This document shows, one piece after another, positions 1 through 7,776 of a stretch of DNA of 64,000 nucleotides. The notes under the pieces were generated by a model, which saw nothing but the letters and a program-made list of their open reading frames with translations, was not told where the DNA came from and searched no databases. The stretch covers positions 1 to 64,000 of the forward strand of contig NZ_ATHO01000007.1 in NCBI RefSeq assembly GCF_000445065.1, in the 5' to 3' direction. Position 1 is the first letter of the stretch; every line of letters starts with the position of its first letter. Made by a program: the position numbers and the translations under genes. This stretch comes from Sphingobium quisquiliarum P25 (GTDB lineage Bacteria; Pseudomonadota; Alphaproteobacteria; Sphingomonadales; Sphingomonadaceae).

Positions 1-138
1 GGCGGCGGTCGCGTCCTGCACGCTGGCGGCGGCGGCGCGGGTCGCGACATCACCCGTAACGGGATTGGCGCGTTCGAATGTGGAGGCGGCGGCGCGCGAT
101 TCGCCACCGATAACCAAAAGGATTTCCGATGCAGGCAT
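1..138 (-). CDS. Aldehyde dehydrogenase, N-terminal fragment (runs off window)
   Basis: The 46 visible codons begin at the ATG at 138 and read through the window edge. The segment around NPVTGDVATRAAAAS resembles the N-terminus of salicylaldehyde/vanillin-type NAD(P)-dependent aldehyde dehydrogenases, where a strand-forming 'NPxTGE' motif precedes an Ala-rich helix. No catalytic residues are visible, so the substrate cannot be assigned. The gene is divergent from a MarR regulator, and a perfect palindrome lies between them. That arrangement fits aromatic-aldehyde catabolism under MarR control, but this is inference. Confidence 0.6.
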   Translation of the reverse strand, partial: MPASEILLVIGGESRAAASTFERANPVTGDVATRAAAASVQDATAA

Positions 139-156
139 GTCCTGGCTCCTTCATTA

Positions 157-175
157 TTGTTATGATCCATAACAA
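157..175. promoter_or_regulatory. Perfect palindromic operator between aldehyde dehydrogenase and marR
   Basis: TTGTTATG-ATC-CATAACAA is an exact inverted repeat with 8-bp arms and a 3-bp spacer. It lies 18 bp upstream of the aldehyde dehydrogenase start and 31 bp upstream of the MarR start. Size and symmetry match operators bound by MarR dimers. A weaker related palindrome (177-197) lies closer to marR and could be a second site. Confidence 0.7.
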
Positions 176-206
176 CATTGATCGCTATGAACAATAGCAT
201 TATGGC

Positions 207-674
207 ATGGATATGGACCAGCTTGTCAGCCCGAAAACCCTTCGCGATCCCGTCTCTTCGCGGCTGGGATATCTGCTGCGGCGGGCGTCTTCGGCGATGA
301 TGGCGGACCTGGGCAGCGCGCTGGCGGAGATCGGGCTGCGCCCGGTGGAAGGGACGATCCTGATCCTTGTCGGGGCCAATCCGGGCTGCATCCAGAGCGA
401 GCTTGGCCGCGTGCTGGGCATCAAGCGCGCCAATATGGTGCCGTTGATCACCGCGCTGGCGGCGAAGGGCTATATCGAAAAGTCGCCGGTCGACGGGCGT
501 TCGCTGGCGCTGACGCTGACGAAGATGGGCGAGGCGGCGCGGGCGGAGGCGGAGGCGGTGATGGACGCGCATGAGGGGCGGTTCGACACGCTGCTCGGCG
601 ACCGGGACAGGCAGGCGCTGCGGGACGCGCTGTCGGTGATCGCGGCGCACGCCGTGGACGATTTCGCGGGATAG
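207..674 (+). CDS. MarR family transcriptional regulator
   Basis: A 155-residue winged-helix regulator of normal MarR length. The N-terminal helices are followed by a winged HTH around residues 55-105 (LGRVLGIKRANMVPLI, then a wing containing SPVDGRSLALTLT) and a C-terminal dimerisation helix. It is divergent from an aldehyde dehydrogenase and has a perfect palindrome in its own 5' region, so autoregulation and repression of the dehydrogenase, relieved by an aromatic ligand, is the likely role. The start reads MDMDQL; the third codon is also an ATG. The effector is unknown. Confidence 0.85.
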   Translation: MDMDQLVSPKTLRDPVSSRLGYLLRRASSAMMADLGSALAEIGLRPVEGTILILVGANPGCIQSELGRVLGIKRANMVPLITALAAKGYIEKSPVDGRSLALTLTKMGEAARAEAEAVMDAHEGRFDTLLGDRDRQALRDALSVIAAHAVDDFAG

Positions 675-740
675 GCTGCGCCGCCCTCATCCTGACAGTG
701 TTTGTCTATCAAGAGCGGCCCGGCTCGGCTATGACGGGGC

Positions 741-1643
741 ATGCAGACGCGGCTTGTCGAATATTTTCTGGCCCTTGAGCGCGAAGGCCATTTCGCGCGG
801 GCGGCGGCTTCCTGCAATGTGTCGCAGCCCAGCCTGTCGGCCGGGATCGCCTCGCTTGAGGAGCAACTCGGCAAGCGGCTGATCCGGCGCGACCGCAAAT
901 TCGCGGGGTTGACGGCGGAGGGGGAGGCGATCCTTCCCTGGGCGCGGCAGCTTGTCGCCACGGCCGAAGCGATGGAGCAGGCGGCGGAGACCGCGCGCGG
1001 GCCGCTAAGGGGCGAATTGCGCCTTGGCTCCATACCCGCCGCCATGCCGGTGATCGGCAGCCTGGCCGAAGCGATGCTCAGCCGCCATCCCGGCCTCAAC
1101 ATTTCCGTTAGGGCGCTGACTTCCCGCCAGATCGAGCGCGACCTTGCGGCTTTCGAGCTGGATGCGGGCATCACCTATCTTGATTTCGAGCCGCCCGCCC
1201 ATGCGCTTTCCGTGGCGCTCTATGCCGAACGGACCATGCTGGTGAGCGCAGCCGGGGGCATCCCCATTCCCGATCCGCTCGATTGGGCGGATCTGGCGCA
1301 ACTGCCGCTCTGCCTTCTGCACCAGGGGATGCAGAACCGCCGCATATTGGATTCGCGGCTGGCCGAACGCGGTCTTGCCCTGCGGCCGCGCGTCACCGCC
1401 GACAGCTATATCGCGCTGCTGGGGCTGGTGCAGCATGGCAGGCTATGTTCCATCATCCCGGACAGCCACGCCGCTCTGCTGGAAGGGCTGGCATGGGCAA
1501 GGATGGTGCCGCTGCCCGATATGGACGAAGGCAGCAGGGTGGGCGTGGTTGTGCCGGACAGCGCGCCGCTCGGCCCGTTGGCGCAAGCGGTGCTGAACGT
1601 CGCGCGCGAATTGAGACTGCCGCCCGGTTTCGACCTGACGTGA
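741..1643 (+). CDS. LysR family regulator, likely FdsR-type activator of the fds operon
   Basis: A 300-residue LysR-type regulator. An N-terminal HTH (residues about 1-60, with FARAAASCNVSQPSLSAGI) is followed by a periplasmic-binding-like effector domain (about 90-295). The formate dehydrogenase operon starts 96 bp downstream on the same strand. In Cupriavidus necator a LysR protein (FdsR) sits at the head of fds and responds to formate, so the same role is inferred. A perfect 19-bp palindrome begins at its stop codon. A half-site (CTATCA, 706-711) lies upstream of its own start and could serve autoregulation. Confidence 0.85.
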   Translation: MQTRLVEYFLALEREGHFARAAASCNVSQPSLSAGIASLEEQLGKRLIRRDRKFAGLTAEGEAILPWARQLVATAEAMEQAAETARGPLRGELRLGSIPAAMPVIGSLAEAMLSRHPGLNISVRALTSRQIERDLAAFELDAGITYLDFEPPAHALSVALYAERTMLVSAAGGIPIPDPLDWADLAQLPLCLLHQGMQNRRILDSRLAERGLALRPRVTADSYIALLGLVQHGRLCSIIPDSHAALLEGLAWARMVPLPDMDEGSRVGVVVPDSAPLGPLAQAVLNVARELRLPPGFDLT

Positions 1644-1659
1644 TAGGATGATCCTATCA
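1641..1659. promoter_or_regulatory. Perfect palindrome upstream of fdsG (candidate LysR site)
   Basis: TGATAGGAT-G-ATCCTATCA is an exact palindrome with 9-bp arms and a single central base. It overlaps the lysR stop codon and lies 81 bp before fdsG. A further GATAG at 1662-1666 gives a third half-site in tandem, as LysR regulators often use recognition and activation sites. A TTGACC at 1678-1683 could be the -35 of the fds promoter; no good -10 is evident. Confidence 0.65.
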
Positions 1660-1739
1660 TTGATAGCTTAGATCGATTTGACCTGACTTGGCGAAGGCCG
1701 CACCATGGCCGCACGAAAAGGCCGGACAGGCAGGGTAGA

Positions 1740-2192
1740 ATGGAAGAATTCATCGGCGCATGGACAGCGCGCCACGGTAAGTCGCGTGACAGGCTGCTGC
1801 CATTGCTGCACGCGATTCAGGAAGAGGCCGGATATGTCGATGATGCCATCGTCCCGGCGATAGCGCAGGCGCTTAACCTGTCGCGCGCGGACGTGCATGG
1901 GGTCATCACCTTCTACCATGATTTCCGCAGGGCCGCGCCCGGCCGCCATGTCGTGAAGCTGTGCCGCGCGGAAAGCTGTCAGGCGCGCGGCGGGGCGGCG
2001 ATCGAGGAAGCGGCGGCCCGGCGGCTTGGCGTTCCCATGGGGGAAACGCGCGTCGATGGGCAGCTCAGCCTTGAGCCGGTTTACTGCCTTGGCCTTTGCG
2101 CGATCGGCCCGAATGCGCTGGTCGACGGACGCCCCGTGGCGCGGGTCGACGCGGCGGCGCTGGAGCGGATCGCGGCGGAGGTGGCGGCATGA
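1740..2192 (+). CDS. fdsG: NAD-dependent formate dehydrogenase gamma subunit
   Basis: A 150-residue NuoE-like thioredoxin-fold subunit carrying one [2Fe-2S] cluster. The four ligands are visible as C75-x4-C80 (CRAESC) and C116-x3-C120 (CLGLC). It belongs to the cytoplasmic molybdenum formate dehydrogenase that oxidises formate to CO2 with NAD+. Together with FdsB it forms the diaphorase module. Its stop overlaps the fdsB start as ATGA, so the two are translationally coupled. Confidence 0.92.
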   Translation: MEEFIGAWTARHGKSRDRLLPLLHAIQEEAGYVDDAIVPAIAQALNLSRADVHGVITFYHDFRRAAPGRHVVKLCRAESCQARGGAAIEEAAARRLGVPMGETRVDGQLSLEPVYCLGLCAIGPNALVDGRPVARVDAAALERIAAEVAA

Positions 2193-3778
2193 CGCGGGTG
2201 TTCATTAGCCGGGACATGGCCTCCATCGCCCTGGGCGCGGACGATGTCGCGCGCGCCTTTGTGCAGGCGGGGTGCGAGGTGGTGCGCACCGGATCGCGCG
2301 GGCTGTTCAGCATCGAGCCCCTGGTCGAGGTGGAGACGGACGAAGGGCGGATCGGCTACGGCCCGGTGGGGCCGCAGGATGTGGCGGCCGTGCTGGACGG
2401 CACCCATGGCGCGCGGCTGGGCAGGGTGGACGATCTGCCCTTCTTCGCCGGACAGCAGCGTTTCACCTTCGCCCGCTGCGGCGTCATCGATCCGCTGAGC
2501 CTTGCCGATTATGCGGCGCATGGCGGCTGGCGGGGCCTGGAAAAGGCGCGCGGCCAATCGCCGCAGATGGTGGTGGATGCGGTCAAGGCGTCGGGCTTGC
2601 GCGGGCGCGGCGGGGCTGGCTTTCCCACCGGCATCAAATGGCAGACCGTGCTGGACGCGTCCGCCGCCACCAAGTTCATCGTCTGCAACGCGGACGAAGG
2701 CGACAGCGGCACTTTCGCCGACCGCATGCTGATGGAAGGCGACCCCTTCTGCCTGATCGAGGGCATGGCGATCGCAGCCCATGCCGTGGGGGCGGGCCAT
2801 GGCTATATCTATATCCGGTCCGAATATCCCTTCTCCATCGCCGCCATGCGCGCGGCGATCGACGCGTCGGCGCACATCGTCGCACCCTTTACCCTGGAGG
2901 TGCGCGAAGGCGCGGGCGCCTATGTCTGCGGCGAGGAAACTGCGCTGCTCGACAGTATCGAGGGGAAGCGCGGACAGGTTCGCGCCAAGCCGCCCTTGCC
3001 CGCGTTGCAGGGGCTGTTCGGCCAGCCCACCGTCATCAACAATGTGCTGAGCCTGGCCGCCGTGCCCTTCATCCTGGCGGAGGGAGCGGAGGCGTATGCG
3101 GCCGTTGGTTTTGGCCGGTCGCGCGGGACCATGCCGGTGCAGCTTGCGGGCAATGTAAAACATGGCGGGCTGTACGAGATCGGCTTTGGCATTACGCTGG
3201 GCGAGCTTGTGAACGGCATCGGCGGCGGCACGGCGAGCGGACGGCCGGTGCGGGCGGTGCAGGTGGGTGGGCCGCTGGGCGCCTATTTCCCGCCCGGCAT
3301 GTTCCATCTGCCCTTCGACTATGAAGCCTTCGCGCAGGCGGGCGGGCTGATCGGCCACGCCGGGATCACCGTGTTCGACGACAGCGTGGACATGGCGCAT
3401 ATGGCGCGCTTCGCCATGGAATTCTGCGCGGCCGAAAGCTGCGGCAAATGCACCCCCTGCCGTATCGGATCGACGCGAGGGGTGGAGATCATGGACCGGA
3501 TCATCGCCGCACGTGTTCCCGCGCAGTCAGGCGCGGGAGGGCAGATTGCGCCTTCTCGCAATGGCGTGCTGGAAAAAGCCCTTTATTCCCGCGCGCCGGA
3601 CCGGATCGATGTGTCGGTCGAAGCACAGACCCGCCTGCTGCGCGATCTGGCCGACACGATGAAATATGGCTCGCTCTGCGCACTGGGGGGCTTCACCCCC
3701 TATCCGGTGCTGAGCGCGCTCGACCATTTTCCTGAGGATTTCGGCGCGCCCGCGCCCATTAAGGAGGCCGCGGAATGA
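2189..3778 (+). CDS. fdsB: NAD-dependent formate dehydrogenase beta subunit (NuoF-like)
   Basis: A 529-residue diaphorase subunit that binds FMN, NAD+ and one [4Fe-4S] cluster. The Gly-rich FMN/NAD region is seen as GRGGAGFPTG (about residue 140-150). Cluster ligands are C418, C421, C424 (ESCGKCTPC) and C497 (GSLCALG). The gap between C424 and C497 is 73 residues, against about 41 in E. coli NuoF from memory. This points to an in-frame insertion of roughly 30 residues that carries a DNA palindrome (see 3509-3606). The start is the ATG overlapping the fdsG stop; the frame is open further upstream, but that extension lies inside fdsG. Confidence 0.93.
   Translation: MTRVFISRDMASIALGADDVARAFVQAGCEVVRTGSRGLFSIEPLVEVETDEGRIGYGPVGPQDVAAVLDGTHGARLGRVDDLPFFAGQQRFTFARCGVIDPLSLADYAAHGGWRGLEKARGQSPQMVVDAVKASGLRGRGGAGFPTGIKWQTVLDASAATKFIVCNADEGDSGTFADRMLMEGDPFCLIEGMAIAAHAVGAGHGYIYIRSEYPFSIAAMRAAIDASAHIVAPFTLEVREGAGAYVCGEETALLDSIEGKRGQVRAKPPLPALQGLFGQPTVINNVLSLAAVPFILAEGAEAYAAVGFGRSRGTMPVQLAGNVKHGGLYEIGFGITLGELVNGIGGGTASGRPVRAVQVGGPLGAYFPPGMFHLPFDYEAFAQAGGLIGHAGITVFDDSVDMAHMARFAMEFCAAESCGKCTPCRIGSTRGVEIMDRIIAARVPAQSGAGGQIAPSRNGVLEKALYSRAPDRIDVSVEAQTRLLRDLADTMKYGSLCALGGFTPYPVLSALDHFPEDFGAPAPIKEAAE
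3509..3606 (+). repeat. Palindrome-bearing in-frame insertion within fdsB
   Basis: This stretch encodes the extra residues between the third and fourth cluster cysteines of FdsB. It holds a perfect hairpin, TCCCGCGC (3517-3524) and GCGCGGGA (3531-3538), and a 9-bp direct repeat TTCCCGCGC at 3516-3524 and 3586-3594. Palindromic intergenic repeats rich in CCCGCGC are, from memory, common in sphingomonads. A protein-coding insertion of such an element is the simplest reading, but boundaries and origin are inferred. Confidence 0.5.
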
Positions 3779-6621
3779 CCTTTGCCCGCGAAACCGACCA
3801 TGGCACCCCGCCAGCATTGTCGACCGGCAAAACGGTCACGCTCACCATCGACGGTCAGAGCGTCACCCTGCCCGAAGGCACCAGCATCATGCGCGCCGCA
3901 TCGCTGACCGGCGGGTCGATCCCTAAGCTGTGCGCGACCGACAGTCTGGAAAGCTTCGGGTCCTGCCGCCTCTGCCTGGTGGAGGTGGAGGGGCGCGCGG
4001 GCTATCCCGCATCCTGCACCACGCCGGTGGCCGATGGGATGGTGGTGCGCACCCAGACCGACCGGCTGAAGCAACTGCGGCGCGGGGTGATGGAACTCTA
4101 TATCTCCGACCATCCGCTCGACTGCCTCACCTGCGCGGCCAATGGCGATTGCGAATTGCAGGATCAGGCCGGGGCGGTCGGCCTGCGCGATGTGCGCTAC
4201 GGCTATGACGGCGCGACCAACATGGGGCAGCTCAAGGACCAGTCGAACCCCTATTTCGACTTCGATCCCAGCAAGTGCATCGTCTGTTCCCGCTGCGTGC
4301 GCGCCTGTGAGGAGGTGCAGGGCACCTTCGCGCTGACGATCGAGGGGAAGGGCTTCGATTCCAAGGTTTCCGCTTCGCAGGACGACAGCTTCCTTGGTTC
4401 CGAATGCGTGTCCTGCGGCGCGTGCGTGCAGGCGTGCCCGACCGCCTCGCTGATCGAAAAGAAGGTGGTCGAAACCGGAACGCCCGACCGCGCCGTCGTC
4501 ACCACCTGCGCCTATTGCGGCGTCGGCTGCACTTTCCGCGCGGAAATGCGCGGCGAAGAACTGGTGCGCATGGTGCCGTGGAAGGAAGGCAAGGCCAATC
4601 GCGGCCATAGCTGCGTCAAGGGCCGCTTCGCCTGGGGCTATGCCCGGCACCGCGACCGCATCCTCAATCCCATGATCCGCGCGTCGGTCAGCGAGCCGTG
4701 GCGCGAAGTGTCGTGGGGGGAAGCGATCGCCCATACCGCCAGCGAGTTCCGCCGCATCCAGGCGAAATATGGCACGCGCAGCATCGGCGGCATCACCTCC
4801 AGCCGCTGCACCAATGAGGAAACCTTCCTGGTCCAGAAGCTGATCCGCCAGGGGTTCGGCAACAATAATGTCGATACCTGCGCGCGCGTCTGCCACTCGC
4901 CGACCGGCTATGGGCTCAGCAAGACCTTTGGCACCTCTGCCGGGACGCAGGATTTCGACAGCGTGATGAAGGCCGACGTGATCCTGGTCATCGGCGCCAA
5001 TCCGACGGACGGGCATCCGGTCTTCGCCTCGCGCATGAAGAAGCGGCTTCGGCAGGGCGCGAAGCTGATCGTCATCGATCCCCGCCGCACCGACCTGGTG
5101 AAGTCGCCCCATGTCCAGGCGGAACATCATCTTCCCCTGCGCCCCGGCACCAATGTCGCCATGCTGACCGCGCTCGCCCATGTGGTCGTGACGGAAAAGC
5201 TGTATGACGAAGCGTTCATTCGCGCGCGGTGCGATTGGGACGAGTTTCAGGACTGGGCGGATTTCGTGTCGGAACCCGCCCGCTCCCCCGAAGCGATCGA
5301 GCCGCTGACCGGCGTCAGGGCGGATGAGGTGCGGGCCGCCGCGCGCCTTTACGCCACGGGCGGCAATGGCGCGATCTATTATGGCCTGGGCGTTACCGAA
5401 CATAGCCAGGGCAGCTCGACCGTCATGGCCATCGCGAACCTTGCCATGGCCACCGGCAATGTCGGGCGCGAAGGCGTGGGCGTGAACCCGCTGCGGGGCC
5501 AGAATAATGTGCAGGGCGCCTGCGACATGGGCAGTTTCCCGCATGAGTTCAGCGGATATCGCCATGTCTCGGACGATGCGACGCGGGGACTGTTCGAACG
5601 CGCCTGGGGCGTAAGGCTCGATCCCGAACCGGGCCTGCGCATTCCCAACATGCTCGACGCTGCGACCGATGGCCGTTTCAAGGGCATATTCATCCAGGGC
5701 GAGGACATCCTGCAATCCGACCCCAACACCCACCATGTCGCGGCGGGCCTTGCGGCGATGGAATGCGTGGTGGTGCAGGACCTGTTCCTCAACGAAACCG
5801 CCAACTATGCCCATATCTTCCTGCCCGGATCGACCTTTCTGGAAAAGGACGGCACTTTCACCAATGCCGAACGGCGCATCCAGATGGTGCGCAAGGTGAT
5901 GGCCCCGCTCAACGGCTATGCCGATTGGGAAATCGTGCAGTTGGTCGCCAACGCCATGGGGCTGAATTGGACCTATGATCATCCTTCGCAGATCATGGAC
6001 GAGATCGCGGCGCTGACGCCTACTTTCGCGGGCGTGAATTATGACCGGCTGGAGGCGGAAGGATCGCTGCAATGGCCCGCCAACGAAGCCGCGCCCGCCG
6101 GGACGCCGACCATGCACATAGACGGTTTCGTGCGGGGCAAGGGCAAGTTCGTCGTCACCGGCTATGTGCCGACTGATGAGAAGACGGGTCCGCGTTTCCC
6201 GCTGCTGCTGACCACGGGGCGCATCCTCAGCCAATATAATGTCGGCGCGCAGACGCGGCGGACGGGCAACACGGCCTGGCACCCGGAAGACCGGCTGGAA
6301 ATCCATCCCAGCGATGCGGAGAACCGGGGCCTGAAGGATGGTGACTGGGTGACGCTGCGCAGCCGGGCGGGGGAGACGACCTTGCGCGCGCTCATCACCG
6401 AACGGGTCGCGCCCGGCGTCGTCTATACGACCTTCCACCATCCCGAAACGCAGGCGAACGTCATCACCACGGACTTTTCCGACTGGGCGACCAACTGCCC
6501 GGAATATAAGGTGACGGCGGTGCAGGTCTCCGCCTCCAACGGTCCCAGCGAATGGCAGCAGGACTATGCGGCCCAGGCGCGCAACAGCAGGCGCATTGCG
6601 CCGCTGGAGGCGGCGGAATAG
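3775..6621 (+). CDS. fdsA: NAD-dependent formate dehydrogenase alpha subunit (catalytic, Mo-bis-MGD)
   Basis: A 948-residue catalytic subunit. In order: an N-terminal [2Fe-2S] ferredoxin domain (Cys around CRLCLVEVEG), a His/Cys [4Fe-4S] motif (DHPLDCLTCAANGDC), two ferredoxin-like [4Fe-4S] clusters (CIVCSRCVRAC and CVSCGACVQAC), a further cluster motif (CAYCGVGC), then the molybdopterin domains. The active-site Mo ligand is cysteine, C373 in CARVCHSPTGYGL, rather than selenocysteine. The C-terminal MopB binding domain includes LLTTGRILSQYN. Start and stop overlap fdsB as ATGA. The length is typical of FdsA. Confidence 0.95.
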   Translation: MTFARETDHGTPPALSTGKTVTLTIDGQSVTLPEGTSIMRAASLTGGSIPKLCATDSLESFGSCRLCLVEVEGRAGYPASCTTPVADGMVVRTQTDRLKQLRRGVMELYISDHPLDCLTCAANGDCELQDQAGAVGLRDVRYGYDGATNMGQLKDQSNPYFDFDPSKCIVCSRCVRACEEVQGTFALTIEGKGFDSKVSASQDDSFLGSECVSCGACVQACPTASLIEKKVVETGTPDRAVVTTCAYCGVGCTFRAEMRGEELVRMVPWKEGKANRGHSCVKGRFAWGYARHRDRILNPMIRASVSEPWREVSWGEAIAHTASEFRRIQAKYGTRSIGGITSSRCTNEETFLVQKLIRQGFGNNNVDTCARVCHSPTGYGLSKTFGTSAGTQDFDSVMKADVILVIGANPTDGHPVFASRMKKRLRQGAKLIVIDPRRTDLVKSPHVQAEHHLPLRPGTNVAMLTALAHVVVTEKLYDEAFIRARCDWDEFQDWADFVSEPARSPEAIEPLTGVRADEVRAAARLYATGGNGAIYYGLGVTEHSQGSSTVMAIANLAMATGNVGREGVGVNPLRGQNNVQGACDMGSFPHEFSGYRHVSDDATRGLFERAWGVRLDPEPGLRIPNMLDAATDGRFKGIFIQGEDILQSDPNTHHVAAGLAAMECVVVQDLFLNETANYAHIFLPGSTFLEKDGTFTNAERRIQMVRKVMAPLNGYADWEIVQLVANAMGLNWTYDHPSQIMDEIAALTPTFAGVNYDRLEAEGSLQWPANEAAPAGTPTMHIDGFVRGKGKFVVTGYVPTDEKTGPRFPLLLTTGRILSQYNVGAQTRRTGNTAWHPEDRLEIHPSDAENRGLKDGDWVTLRSRAGETTLRALITERVAPGVVYTTFHHPETQANVITTDFSDWATNCPEYKVTAVQVSASNGPSEWQQDYAAQARNSRRIAPLEAAE

Positions 6622-6631
6622 GATGGCGGGC

Positions 6632-6937
6632 ATGAGCGATGATATCGAGGTCATGTCCACGACCGGCAGGCTGATCTACATGGCGCACCAGATCGCCCTC
6701 AATCTGGCGACCATGGGCGAGGAGGGCGCGGTCACGGCGCTGACCGACCATCTGACCAGCTTCTGGGACCCGCGCATGAAGGAGCAGATCATCGCCATCG
6801 CCCGTGATGAGCCGGATCGCCTGTCCCCCCTTGTGGCGGCGGCGGTCGCCCGCATGGCGCAGGGAAGGGCCGCGCCGCACCCCGATGAGGACCAGTTCAA
6901 TTCCGTGAATGAGGTCGGGCATTGCGACGCTGGCTAA
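6632..6937 (+). CDS. fdsD: Formate dehydrogenase delta subunit
   Basis: A small protein (101 residues from this ATG) matching FdsD: an N-terminal segment like MSTTGRLIYMAHQIALN, then a helical body containing HLTSFWDPRMKEQI. FdsD copurifies with some FDH complexes and is required for activity; its exact role is unclear. It follows fdsA by 10 bp. An in-frame ATG at 6623 (MAG-MSDD) is an alternative start, only 1 bp after the fdsA stop. The choice of 6632 rests on the usual MS- start of the family and the AGGATGG at 6620-6626. Confidence 0.85.
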   Translation: MSDDIEVMSTTGRLIYMAHQIALNLATMGEEGAVTALTDHLTSFWDPRMKEQIIAIARDEPDRLSPLVAAAVARMAQGRAAPHPDEDQFNSVNEVGHCDAG

Positions 6938-7763
6938 GCGCTTCACGATGACGCCCCCTGATGATGAGAGCGGCGCGCCGCTTTCCCGCCTGTCCTTCGC
7001 GCGGCTGACGCCTGATGGCGGCACGGCGGTTGCTGGCCGCGCGCTCGCCGACGAGGTGCCGGTCGCGATCGAGTTCAACGGCATCGGCTATGCCGTGCTG
7101 ATGGCGACACCGGCCGATATCGACGACCTGATATTGGGATTCGCCCTGGCCGAGCGGCTGGCCGGGCCCGAAGATCCTCCCTTCGACGTGGATAGCCACC
7201 GCACGGATCGGGGCATCGTCGCCCGCGCCACCTTGCCCCAGACGCGGACCGCCGCCTTGCTCGACCGCGTGCGGCACCGCGCGTCGGAATCCTCCTGCGG
7301 CATTTGCGGCATCGAAAATCTGGAGCAGGCCATCCGCCCCTTGCCCAGGGTGATCGCCCCGGCTGCGGCGGGCCGCGCGGCCATATTCCGCGCCCTTGCC
7401 AACCTGACCGATCATCAGCCGCTCAATGCCGAAACCGGCGCCGCCCATGCCGCCGCATGGGTCACAGCGGACGGGACCATCCGTCTGGTGCGGGAGGATG
7501 TCGGGCGGCACAATGCCTTCGACAAGCTGGTGGGGGCGATGCGCCGCATGGATGCGGGGTGGGACGGCGGCTTTGCGCTGCTGTCATCACGCTGTTCCTA
7601 TGAACTGGTGGAAAAGGCGGTCCTGTCGCAATGCCCCCTGCTCGTGACGATCTCCGCCCCCACCCGTCTGGCGGTGGAACGTGCCGAAGCTGCGGGCCTT
7701 CCCCTTATCGTCCTGGCGCGCAGCGATGCGCTGCTGGCGCGGGGTCTGGCCAACGGCTTCTGA
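6909..7763 (+). CDS. fdhD: Formate dehydrogenase accessory sulfurtransferase FdhD
   Basis: Sulfurtransferase that passes sulfur from a cysteine desulfurase to the molybdenum cofactor, a step needed to activate formate dehydrogenase. The conserved CxxC is visible as SSCGICG (C130 and C133 by this start). Other family features are the DIDDLILGFALAE segment and VREDVGRHNAFDKLVG. The gene overlaps fdsD by 29 bp. An internal ATG at 6948 (MTPPDD) would remove the overlap and is a reasonable alternative start. It is the last gene of the fds operon, where its product is needed. Confidence 0.92.
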   Translation: MRSGIATLAKRFTMTPPDDESGAPLSRLSFARLTPDGGTAVAGRALADEVPVAIEFNGIGYAVLMATPADIDDLILGFALAERLAGPEDPPFDVDSHRTDRGIVARATLPQTRTAALLDRVRHRASESSCGICGIENLEQAIRPLPRVIAPAAAGRAAIFRALANLTDHQPLNAETGAAHAAAWVTADGTIRLVREDVGRHNAFDKLVGAMRRMDAGWDGGFALLSSRCSYELVEKAVLSQCPLLVTISAPTRLAVERAEAAGLPLIVLARSDALLARGLANGF

Positions 7764-7776
7764 CGGGGCGGAGAGG

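Noticed and set aside
3700-6660. Long open frame antisense to fdsA
   Set aside because: It mirrors a gene with full motif support; the product is His/Arg/Gly-rich without domains, as expected for antisense of GC-rich coding DNA.
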